Shown piece after piece: positions 16,330 to 22,709 of a stretch of 23,287 nt of DNA. The DNA is from a virus, in IMG/VR virus record IMGVR_UViG_3300010430_000466, positions 1 through 23,287 of that record. The stretch is one strand, 5' to 3'. The notes beneath the pieces were generated by a model, which saw only the letters and a list, made by a program, of their open reading frames with translations, had not been told where the DNA came from and searched no databases. A program made the translations under genes and the position numbers. The first letter of the stretch is position 1, and each line of letters opens with the position of its first letter.

Positions 16330-16364
16330 TTTGCTGGGGGGCTAAATTAAAGGGTTTTAGTAAA
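16330..16364. repeat. 35-bp repeat copy 2, candidate late promoter element upstream of endolysin
   Basis: It shares an identical 22-bp core with 9005-9026 and matches 31 of 35 bases overall. It lies 12 bp beyond the stop of the last cargo gene and just upstream of the first late gene, the position of Mu Plys. On the transcribed strand it contains TTTAAT as a possible -10 without a -35, as expected for an activator-dependent promoter. Confidence 0.7.
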
Positions 16365-16372
16365 AATGAGAA

Positions 16373-17065
16373 TTAGTTGGGAGTTTTTGTTTGTTCCTCA
16401 ACTTTCAAGTTCTGAAATGGTGGAGTCTCTTTGGTTGACTCATTCTGAGCAGTTTGTTTTTGCTCTTCGACAATTTCTAGAACCGATTCCATAAGCTCTT
16501 CTTTAGAAAAATTAGTTAGAAGCTGCTTCTCTAATGTCTCTATTCTAGCTTGTGATATTTTTAGCCTTTCTTCACTGATAGTAATGTTTTTATTCGTTAG
16601 ATAGCCCGAAACCATTAAAGATAAAAATGCTATCAAAAATGAAGCCAGACCTATTTGTCTAGTCAGCTTGTTATGAGTATTTGTGTCATTGTGAGCCTCT
16701 ATCTTCAACGCAAAATCAAGGCCTTTGGCTGTAAGAGTATAAACTTTATGAGAAAGAATTAAGGGCGAATTGTCACTTGCTTCAATAACTCTATTAACAG
16801 CCTCTTGTTTTTCCCACTGCTTTATTAAGCCATCTTTAACTAATTTTCCAAGTTGTATCTCACAATATTCAAATAAATTTGTATTTTGAACTTCTGTAAC
16901 ATCAACTCCTGATTCTTTTAATAACTTGATGCAATTGTTCTTGTATTCAGGGTATAACTCAATGAAATAGTCAGCTTCAGGAAAAACCAACTCATCGTAT
17001 TTACGGAGCGTTATAAGCAGTTTTTCTACCGGATAATGATTGATATTTGTTAAATCTGCTTTCAT
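16373..17065 (-). CDS. Cargo protein D: wHTH-like, membrane segment and coiled coil
   Basis: This 230-residue protein is a paralogue of the gene just upstream. Shared blocks are Y-P-x-E-K-L-L near the N-terminus (11-17), ELVF-like, YTLTAKGLDFALKIEAHND (109-127), T-H-N-K-L, then one membrane segment (about 138-156, IGLASFLIAFLSLMVSGYL). A coiled coil follows (about 160-190) and then a Gln/Glu/Thr-rich tail. The LTxKGLD phrase is common at the end of winged-helix domains. The start overlaps the previous stop as ATGA. It is visibly AT-rich. No known family was recognised. As the last gene of a four-gene operon it is probably part of one complex with its paralogue. Confidence 0.82.
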   Translation of the reverse strand: MKADLTNINHYPVEKLLITLRKYDELVFPEADYFIELYPEYKNNCIKLLKESGVDVTEVQNTNLFEYCEIQLGKLVKDGLIKQWEKQEAVNRVIEASDNSPLILSHKVYTLTAKGLDFALKIEAHNDTNTHNKLTRQIGLASFLIAFLSLMVSGYLTNKNITISEERLKISQARIETLEKQLLTNFSKEELMESVLEIVEEQKQTAQNESTKETPPFQNLKVEEQTKTPN

Positions 17066-17703
17066 TTATTATCTGCTTTCTTAGTTTTGCCCAATTCAGA
17101 TGTCTGCTCTTCTTGCTGATGTACTTTTTCACCTAATGACTTAATTTGCTGTTGCTGTATTTCCAAGCGCTGTTGGTTTAGTTGCATATTTTGGTTAGCT
17201 ATATAGGCCAAGTATGCTGAGACACTAACAGCCACTAGTGATAAGAGAAAAGAAGAACCTGCAATCCAGCGCATTAATGTATTGTGTTTATGAGTATCGT
17301 TATGCCTGCGTTCGGCGTCATTATGAGCTTCAAGCTTTAATACCAAATCCAAACCTTTGCTAGTCAGATTATATGCAACATTCCTATAGCGAACTTTGGC
17401 ATTAACACCAGAGTCATCAAGCTCCACTCTGTGGGCTATTGGTCTCCATTCATTAATGAACTCATCTCTAGTTAGTTGGTTTAAAATCTTGGTACCTTCT
17501 AGTCGCTTATCTTCATCATGAAAATCACTAAAATCTATACCAATTGCTTCAAGTAAAATTTCATAGCTTTTTACTAATTCAGGAAATTGATTAAAGGGTG
17601 AGTCATTACCTACAAAAACTAAATTTGGGTGCTCCCTAAACATCAATAATAACTTTTCTATTGGATAATAATTATTATTAATTATTTTTGGCATTACTCG
17701 CAT
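17062..17703 (-). CDS. Cargo protein C: paralogue of protein D with membrane segment and coiled coil
   Basis: The ATG at 17703 (GGAAC upstream) is preferred over a TTG at 17721; the ATG at 17694 is also possible and aligns better with the paralogue. The protein has about 213 residues with NNYYPIEKLLLMFREHPNLVF at the N-terminus (14-34), YNLTSKGLDLVLKLEAHND (111-129), DTHKHNTLMRW, a membrane segment (about 147-167) and a Gln-rich coiled coil (NQNMQLNQQRLEIQQQQIKS, 171-190). The architecture is the same as the next gene, so the pair arose by duplication and then diverged. It is AT-rich and translationally coupled to the following gene. Function is unknown. Confidence 0.8.
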   Translation of the reverse strand: MRVMPKIINNNYYPIEKLLLMFREHPNLVFVGNDSPFNQFPELVKSYEILLEAIGIDFSDFHDEDKRLEGTKILNQLTRDEFINEWRPIAHRVELDDSGVNAKVRYRNVAYNLTSKGLDLVLKLEAHNDAERRHNDTHKHNTLMRWIAGSSFLLSLVAVSVSAYLAYIANQNMQLNQQRLEIQQQQIKSLGEKVHQQEEQTSELGKTKKADNK

Positions 17704-17717
17704 ATAGTTCCAGAGAC

Positions 17718-18911
17718 TCAATTATAAGCTTTACAAAATAACCAAAATGTTAACCCTAGCAAGACAAATGAAACAAATATAGAAAAGCCCAGTTTCAATT
17801 GTACTTTTGTTTCTGCACTTAAGATTTCACCTTTTGCTCTGAGAATATCATCTGCTTCATCTTCAAAATTTAAAGCTAATTGCTCAAATACACTAACGTA
17901 TTCTTTTTTTAGTATTTTAAGGTTTGAGAATTGCCCGAAAAGATTGAATACTAAGATCGCTACAAGGGAAGTAACAGTGACTAACACCGTCACATTTTTA
18001 GCAAATTCCATACTCCCAAATGTGCTAGCTTCAACTTGAGTTGTAGCAAACCAAATACCGGCGGGGAGTGATAAAAGCTTTGTAGCTACATTATCAAATA
18101 CGTCATAAACTTTCTGAGTATATTCAGAGCGCTTTTCTTGATACTCCTTTCTTACCTTATCGAAAGTGTAGTTTTCAACATACCCTTGGTAGCTCAGTTG
18201 AACGTTAAAAATTAACGAGCTCAAGTGTTGTACTAAATAACTAAAACGTTTTTTTACATCAACATCTTTTAAAAAGCTCACTAATTCCTTGCAAAGCAAA
18301 CAGGTGATAGCCTCTTTGTGTAAATCTTTACTAAGGATTTTATCTAAAACATCAAGATCAATTGGGTGGTCTAGGTCTGACTCTGATAAAGTGAATTCAA
18401 ATGCGAGAGGCCGCTCATAGAAGATTGTTCTATCTCCCCCCTCAGTTTCCTTCGCCAGATTATGAATTAAAGTAAAAACTTTACTGACATTTTGGTAATT
18501 AATAAATTTCTCAGAGCCGCTATTTGCATCAAAAACCTCATTTGCCTCAATTAGAAAAACACTGTTTACAGGTTTCTTTACGCATTCTTCATAAGCTAAT
18601 AATTCATTCCAGTTGTTACACACAACAAAGCGACTATGAATTTTCTTACGGTGCAGCTCTACCTTAAAAAGAACATCTTCAGCAAAAAACTTTTCATCAA
18701 TAAACTCTAAAGCTTTTTCTCCTAATGGTTTGTTAGCTTTAGTGTATTCGTATGACCCACCATCGGTCAGTTCAGCATTTTCGAGTTTGCTTAAGAAAGT
18801 GAGCATCTGCGCATCAAGTTGTAACCAGCCCGTAACAGTGTCAGCCCCAAAAACTTTATTTTGGAGCCTATTAAAAACTATACTGTAAACATCGGTTATG
18901 TTGGCAGACAT
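17718..18911 (-). CDS. Cargo protein B: large soluble domain with two C-terminal membrane segments
   Basis: This 397-residue protein starts 2 bp after the NdpA-like gene. Residues 1-280 appear soluble, mixed alpha/beta. One or two weakly hydrophobic stretches occur near 278-290 (LLSLPAGIWFATT). Clear membrane segments lie at about 306-325 (NVTVLVTVTSLVAILVFNLF) and 374-393 (LGFSIFVSFVLLGLTFWLFC), flanking a charged helical loop of about 45 residues. No nuclease, kinase or ATPase motif is seen. Cysteines at 98, 110, 204, 207 do not form an obvious zinc site. The family is unrecognised. A membrane protein next to a DNA-bound partner suggests a sensor-effector relationship, but that is inference. 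Confidence 0.83.
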   Translation of the reverse strand: MSANITDVYSIVFNRLQNKVFGADTVTGWLQLDAQMLTFLSKLENAELTDGGSYEYTKANKPLGEKALEFIDEKFFAEDVLFKVELHRKKIHSRFVVCNNWNELLAYEECVKKPVNSVFLIEANEVFDANSGSEKFINYQNVSKVFTLIHNLAKETEGGDRTIFYERPLAFEFTLSESDLDHPIDLDVLDKILSKDLHKEAITCLLCKELVSFLKDVDVKKRFSYLVQHLSSLIFNVQLSYQGYVENYTFDKVRKEYQEKRSEYTQKVYDVFDNVATKLLSLPAGIWFATTQVEASTFGSMEFAKNVTVLVTVTSLVAILVFNLFGQFSNLKILKKEYVSVFEQLALNFEDEADDILRAKGEILSAETKVQLKLGFSIFVSFVLLGLTFWLFCKAYN

Positions 18912-18913
18912 GA

Positions 18914-19954
18914 TTACTCTAAATCTTTCTCTCTTGCTGCAATCTCTTCATCTAAAGACGCTTTTAAAGATGTTGGTATATTTTTAATAGTGAGTATTCC
19001 GTTCTCGTATTGTACTTCTTTACCAAGCATATCACTATCAAAGCTAATTGCCATTCCTTTACCACGCCCTGAAATCTTCTTATAGGAGCGTAAGCTAGGC
19101 TTATGAATAGCAAGATCCTCTGGTAAATCAAATTTATCTCGCGCATTTTTTACAAACTCGTCTGGCTTATCAGGGAAAACACGATTTGCAAGTTGGCTTA
19201 AAAGAACTTGATTGCCTAGTTTTTGTTGCTCTGTTATGAAGTCGTGTGCGGCTGTGATCTTCCCTGATATTTGTTCATCTGTAAAATCATATTTTTCTTT
19301 AGCAAAGCCTCTTATCGCTTTTTTGAGCGCTTTAGTTTCTTGCTTAGCGGCCTCTTTATCACGCTGACAGCCTATAAACTCTTCAAAATAATCCCTTACC
19401 TCAACAGCAAGGCCTGTTCTAAACCGGATATAACGTGTACTTAGGCCACTTTGCCACTGTGTTAGATTAATAGCAGCGCCAAGATGTAATTTTTTCAAAT
19501 CTAAAACCTGACTTGGTATAACATCTAGTTTATTAGAAATATCAATGCCATCCGTTTTATTTAGTATTGCTACTGCTAACCAGTTATCCCCTCGGGTTTC
19601 ATAGTGATAAAACACCAAGTACCCACCTTTTACCGAGGTTAACTGCTTACTTACAAGTATACTTTCATATCGCCTTGCAAGAACTTTAGTTAGTTCAGGG
19701 AAGTTTGCACAATTGTCTTTGTTGTCATAAAACTTATTCAGTTTTTGCTCAAAAACAGGTTGAGCTTCTTTATCGTCCAAAACCTGAAACTCACCAATAC
19801 TAAGGCTTGCACTACTAAATAACTCAAGCAAATCTTCAGATAGCTTACCAGCTAAACCATCAAGGCTATTTTCTTTATCACGTAGTTGAATTGTTAATTT
19901 GTCGCCAGTATTGTCACGCCTGACTTGATGAACAATTACATGCTTTATTGCCAT
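18914..19954 (-). CDS. YejK/NdpA-like nucleoid-associated protein (37-kDa family), cargo protein A
   Basis: The ATG at 19954 is chosen because AGGAA lies 6 bases upstream and the protein then begins MAIKHVIVHQVRRD, like the NA37 family. The 346 residues are close to the roughly 335 of host YejK. Further family-like features are LSEDLLELFSSASLSIGEFQ, LVFYHYETRGDNWLAVAIL, LDVIPSQVLDLKKLHLGAAINLTQW, RTGLAVEVRDYFEEFIGC and, near the C-terminus, the basic LRSYKKISGRGKGMAISFDS before a final beta-rich domain. Family members bind the nucleoid; their biochemical activity is not well defined. Here the gene heads a four-gene AT-rich operon inside a prophage, which hints at a cargo role such as recognising incoming DNA. 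Confidence 0.88.
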   Translation of the reverse strand: MAIKHVIVHQVRRDNTGDKLTIQLRDKENSLDGLAGKLSEDLLELFSSASLSIGEFQVLDDKEAQPVFEQKLNKFYDNKDNCANFPELTKVLARRYESILVSKQLTSVKGGYLVFYHYETRGDNWLAVAILNKTDGIDISNKLDVIPSQVLDLKKLHLGAAINLTQWQSGLSTRYIRFRTGLAVEVRDYFEEFIGCQRDKEAAKQETKALKKAIRGFAKEKYDFTDEQISGKITAAHDFITEQQKLGNQVLLSQLANRVFPDKPDEFVKNARDKFDLPEDLAIHKPSLRSYKKISGRGKGMAISFDSDMLGKEVQYENGILTIKNIPTSLKASLDEEIAAREKDLE

Positions 19955-20053
19955 AGCAGTTCCTAATATTTTTTTAAAATTTAAAGGAGGGGTAACTGAA
20001 ATGTGTTGCCGCATCCTTGCTTATTGCATTGCCCTAGAGGTTCCATGTATTGT

Positions 20054-20746
20054 TTACAAGTCCTTTCCCATCCAAACAACTCGACCAACAATATGGAGTT
20101 GATCTAAACTATCTTGAGGGACAAATTGAGGTTCGTATGCTGGGTTATCTGATAGTATTTTAATTCCACCGGTAAACTGCCTTTGCAAGCGTTTAACCAA
20201 CAAATGACTATCTAAATCTATTACGTATATACCATCTACAAAGTTATCTAAGGGAGATGTATCAACCACTAATGGCTCACCACTGAGGATAGTTGGGTGC
20301 ATACTATCCCCCTTAGCTGTAATAACCACTAAATTATTTTTATTTAAATTTCGTTTAGATAACCAATGGCAATCAAACACCATACTCTTTTCAGTATAGG
20401 CTTCATTTACAACTATTGAACCGTGACCAGCTGAAGCTTCCACATCAATTACTGGTACATAAAATAAATTCGAAGGTAGAAAATCTGACTCATCAGGCTT
20501 AACTAGACGTTTCACTTCTGAACCCTTAGACACCTTTTCTTCACTTTCAAACTTTTTTGAACTCTCGCCAGTTACTACAAAGTGAATATCGAAACCAATC
20601 TTCCCTAGTTCTGCTAGCTTATCAGATGGTATCGGAGAGCCCGATTCCCAACGGTAGTATGTGACCTTACTTACACCTATAGACTCAAAGACATCCTTTT
20701 GCTTTAGGTTAAGCCTTTCTCTTTCTTGCAACAAAAAAGGTTTCAT
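20054..20746 (-). CDS. Lysogeny repressor with HTH and S24 peptidase domain (CI-like)
   Basis: The start at ATG 20746 (MKPFLLQERERLNLKQKDVF) fits HTH repressors. A GTG at 20776 would add ten residues and begin inside the operator. Residues about 5-60 form an HTH (KQKDVFESIGVSKVTYYRWESG). The C-terminal S24/LexA-like domain has an Ala-Gly in VEASAGHGS (probable cleavage point), GDSMHPTI with the nucleophilic Ser, and LLVKRLQRQF with the catalytic Lys. It should keep the prophage silent and self-cleave after RecA activation. Mu c lacks such a peptidase domain, so induction here is probably SOS-linked. It is divergent from ner across the operator region. Confidence 0.92.
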   Translation of the reverse strand: MKPFLLQERERLNLKQKDVFESIGVSKVTYYRWESGSPIPSDKLAELGKIGFDIHFVVTGESSKKFESEEKVSKGSEVKRLVKPDESDFLPSNLFYVPVIDVEASAGHGSIVVNEAYTEKSMVFDCHWLSKRNLNKNNLVVITAKGDSMHPTILSGEPLVVDTSPLDNFVDGIYVIDLDSHLLVKRLQRQFTGGIKILSDNPAYEPQFVPQDSLDQLHIVGRVVWMGKDL

Positions 20747-20762
20747 ATGTTTATCTTTATTA

Positions 20763-20792
20763 TTGACAGGGTTCACATATGAACCCTATACT
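20763..20792 (+). promoter_or_regulatory. Early rightward promoter TTGACA-N18-TATACT
   Basis: A perfect -35 (20763-20768) and a 5/6 -10 (20787-20792) point toward ner. Transcription should begin near 20799. The 18-bp spacer is exactly the palindromic operator, so repressor binding would block polymerase directly. A weaker leftward candidate (TTTAGT-N16-TATAGG) overlaps it on the other strand and could serve the repressor gene. Confidence 0.8.
20769..20786. promoter_or_regulatory. Palindromic operator GGGTTCA-CATA-TGAACCC
   Basis: This perfect 7-bp inverted repeat with a 4-bp centre lies between divergent repressor and ner genes. Possible related half-sites are TTGACCC (20793-20799) and GGGTTAC (20848-20854). 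It is the probable binding site of the CI-like repressor, possibly also of the Ner-like protein. Confidence 0.75.
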
Positions 20793-20810
20793 TGACCCGA
20801 ATCTTAACTA

Positions 20811-20852
20811 AACCGTTTTATGTACTGTTCGCCAAAACCACATAAAAGGGTT
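20811..20852. repeat. Inverted repeat in the ner leader
   Basis: Arms AACCGTTTTATGT (20811-20823) and ACATAAAAGGGTT (20840-20852) match at 12 of 13 positions across a 16-bp spacer. It lies downstream of the predicted early transcription start and about 20 bp before the ner ATG. It may be a Ner-type operator or an RNA hairpin; no T-run follows. Confidence 0.6.
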
Positions 20853-20872
20853 ACTTCAAAAGGTAATGTACT

Positions 20873-21145
20873 ATGAAAGCACAAGAAATTAAACAAGCTA
20901 TTAAAGCTAAAGGTTATACCCTTTCAATGCTTGCTGATGCGCTAGACGTCAATCTTGCTACTGTTTCTGGCGTAGTTTGTGGGCATACACAATCTCTTCG
21001 CGTTGCAAAAGCCATTTCTAAACTCCTTGATAAATCTGTTGAAGAAGTTTTTCCACATGTTGAGTCATATTCTCGCCCTAGGTTTTTAAAAGGTAAACAG
21101 AGACAACAAGGTGTTGAAGAGCTTAAACAATTACTCGCCTCATAA
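20873..21145 (+). CDS. ner: Ner-like early transcriptional regulator
   Basis: This 90-residue protein has the Ner/Nlp HTH: MKAQEIKQAIKAKGYTLSML, then ADALDVNLATVSGVVCGHTQSLRVAKAISKLLDKSVEEVFP. The C-terminal tail is basic. In Mu, Ner represses both the early promoter and the repressor promoter after induction. Here it is the first early gene, facing the repressor, with AAAAGG as RBS. The divergent gene and the operator region fit that role. The HTH and its position are clear; the exact binding site is not known. Confidence 0.9.
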   Translation: MKAQEIKQAIKAKGYTLSMLADALDVNLATVSGVVCGHTQSLRVAKAISKLLDKSVEEVFPHVESYSRPRFLKGKQRQQGVEELKQLLAS

Positions 21146-21192
21146 GGCTTAAGTAACCAGTTAAGAACTAAGTCAACCAAAGGACCAGAACC

Positions 21193-21564
21193 ATGATTAA
21201 AATGCGCTCGTCGCTGCTCACACAACCACAGCAAGGTCAGCAACTGATTGCTACGCTGCTTATACAGTGTGCGCACAGTAATACGCCGCTGCATATACCG
21301 CTTGCGGCTCAAGTCAATAATCAAATGCTTAAGTGTTACAGCACTACAAGCCGTAAACGTAATGTTGGGCATGGGTTTATCGTCAATACAGAGCCAAACC
21401 AACACATTTTGTACAGTGTAATTTTGCATGTTTTCCCCTCAAGTTACGGTGTTTTATTCAGCCTAGTGTTAAGGGGTATTAAATGTGAAGTTCTAAAAAT
21501 TGTTTATTTTTGGAACGTGTTTTTTACCTGCTCAAGCTTGCAAATTGGAGCATGTTATGACTAA
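21193..21564 (+). CDS. Uncertain ORF in the early region
   Basis: The ORF has AAAGGA nine bases before its ATG and reads MIKMRSSLLTQPQQGQQLIA, then a plausible middle (MLKCYSTTSRKRNVGHGF). Its last 45 residues look non-coding: hydrophobic and Cys-rich, overlapping an AT-rich hairpin and the RBS and start of the next gene. It may be a small regulator with a decayed or read-through 3' end, or no gene at all. If it is false, 21146-21556 is a 411-bp leader holding the hairpin at 21490-21525. Confidence 0.35.
   Translation: MIKMRSSLLTQPQQGQQLIATLLIQCAHSNTPLHIPLAAQVNNQMLKCYSTTSRKRNVGHGFIVNTEPNQHILYSVILHVFPSSYGVLFSLVLRGIKCEVLKIVYFWNVFFTCSSLQIGACYD
21490..21525 (+). terminator. AT-rich hairpin followed by a T-run
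   Basis: Arms GTTCTAAAAA (21490-21499) and TTTTTGGAAC (21507-21516) pair with one U-G wobble around a 7-base loop. They are followed by GTG and six T's. This could be a partial terminator or attenuator between ner and the rest of the early operon. Its AT-rich stem makes it weak. Confidence 0.4.
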
Positions 21565-22057
21565 GCCAAAACGCCGTCAGTGGGGCCGTATTGTTGCGCG
21601 AAGCCTGCCTGAAGCCCTTCAGCTATGTAAAGAGCATGCACAAGCGACACGTCAAATGAGCGTACCACGTATTGCAGACCGCACAGGAATTAGTACTGAT
21701 ATGCTTTATAAACATTTAGGCAGCGGCGATATGCCCACCAGCTTACTGATTCCTTATATGGCAGCTACTGGGCGCGAATACCCGTTAATGTATATGGCAC
21801 ACAGTCTAGATAAACTCATTGTGGATATGCCCAAAGGCAAAAAGCCTAGTAGCAGTAACCTTACACACTTAAATCAATTCGCTAATCAAGTGATCGGTAT
21901 GGTTATGCAGCTAGAAGAAGGTGCAGGCAATGCACAATATGTCGCAGAACAAATCGTGCTGCTTATGCAACAACTCGCCTATCAAAAACTTGAAGCTGAA
22001 AAGCTAGATGAACCGCAAACAAGTTTTGACCTCAGCCCCGATCCAGAACGTCTCTAA
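21557..22057 (+). CDS. Early phage protein with HTH, possible CII-like regulator
   Basis: The start at ATG 21557 has GGAG 8 bases upstream and gives 166 residues starting MTKPKRRQWGRIVARSLPEA. An HTH-like segment spans about 33-58 (SVPRIADRTGISTDMLYKHL, then GSGDMP), followed by a Leu/Met-rich helical part (about 100-150). This pattern resembles phage CII-type or related regulators in which an HTH is followed by an oligomerisation helix. The assignment is tentative. It is followed by three more early genes with short gaps or overlaps. Confidence 0.78.
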   Translation: MTKPKRRQWGRIVARSLPEALQLCKEHAQATRQMSVPRIADRTGISTDMLYKHLGSGDMPTSLLIPYMAATGREYPLMYMAHSLDKLIVDMPKGKKPSSSNLTHLNQFANQVIGMVMQLEEGAGNAQYVAEQIVLLMQQLAYQKLEAEKLDEPQTSFDLSPDPERL

Positions 22058-22071
22058 TTAAGGAAAAAACC

Positions 22072-22404
22072 ATGACCATCAAAGACCAAGATCTATCTAA
22101 AAAACGCGTTTTTGTCCAAAAAACAACCTTTGCAAGTAGAAAAGCAAATTTACAAAACACGATTTTACTAACTCAGCCTATCACCACTGAGCAGCTGGAT
22201 ATGTTTGTTGCAACGTTCACTTTGCAGTGCAACTGCTGTAAACGCAAAGAGCACGGCACCATAGCGAAAAACTCCTTTATAGCAGCTGCTAATCACATGG
22301 GTTGGCGACAAGTTAAAACCAGCCATATCGACATAGATAGCGCCTGTCCAAGCTGTGTAAGAGAGCTAAAAGAGTTTTACCAAACTCAGCAGGTGCCAGC
22401 ATGA
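22072..22404 (+). CDS. Cys-rich small early protein, possible zinc binder
   Basis: This 110-residue protein has AAGGA before its ATG and overlaps the next gene as ATGA. It has a cysteine cluster C53-N-C55-C56 and a second pair C92-P-S-C95, with His61, His75 and His85 between them. That could make a C4 zinc ribbon, although the 36-residue spacing is long. The N-terminus is basic (KKRVFVQKTTFASRK). No family was recognised. It may be a DNA- or protein-binding accessory of early expression. Confidence 0.75.
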   Translation: MTIKDQDLSKKRVFVQKTTFASRKANLQNTILLTQPITTEQLDMFVATFTLQCNCCKRKEHGTIAKNSFIAAANHMGWRQVKTSHIDIDSACPSCVRELKEFYQTQQVPA

Positions 22405-22709
22405 GTGAACAATACCTATCAACCACCATGCAACGTGGTTTGAACGCTATTAAAGCGTTAAGTGGTCATGAAGCCGATGGTATGCGCCCTGGCGAACTAG
22501 CCAAGCGTATGGGTATCAGTCAACCACAAGCAACGTCAGTTATTAAAAATCTGATCCATGCAGGTTTTGCTGAGCACTGCCCATGGGACCAAAACAAAGT
22601 ACGTTTGGGGCCTGCCCTTATCACCATCGCCAACAGCGCACAACTGGCGATTAATCAGCGTGCTATGCAACTTGAACAAGATCGTAAAAATTACGGAGCA
22701 ATCGTATGA
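22401..22709 (+). CDS. Winged-helix regulator (IclR/MarR-like N-terminal domain only)
   Basis: This 102-residue protein is almost entirely one wHTH domain: TTMQRGLNAIKALSGHEADG, then MRPGELAKRMGISQPQATSVIKNLIHAGFAEH and the wing NKVRLGPALITIA. It resembles the DNA-binding part of IclR proteins without the ligand domain. It is linked by ATGA overlaps on both sides to its neighbours, so it belongs to the early operon. It probably regulates phage transcription or supports replication; its target is unknown. Confidence 0.8.
   Translation: MSEQYLSTTMQRGLNAIKALSGHEADGMRPGELAKRMGISQPQATSVIKNLIHAGFAEHCPWDQNKVRLGPALITIANSAQLAINQRAMQLEQDRKNYGAIV

Noticed and set aside
17704-17721. TTG start for cargo protein C overlapping the upstream stop
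   Set aside because: No RBS is seen for the TTG, whereas ATG 17703 has GGAAC at a good distance and the paralogue aligns from there on.
19955-20053. Promoter for the cargo operon between repressor stop and NdpA-like start
   Set aside because: AT-rich sequence offers several weak -10-like hexamers but no pair with an acceptable -35, so I do not call a specific site.
20824-20842. Possible LexA box (CTGT followed by A-rich spacer) near the early promoter
   Set aside because: The second half ACAG is absent at the right distance; SOS control is better explained by the S24 repressor.
20914-21429. Long minus-strand ORF opposite ner and the early leader
   Set aside because: It is fully antisense to the well-supported ner gene over its 3' half, lacks a convincing RBS and has shadow-like composition.
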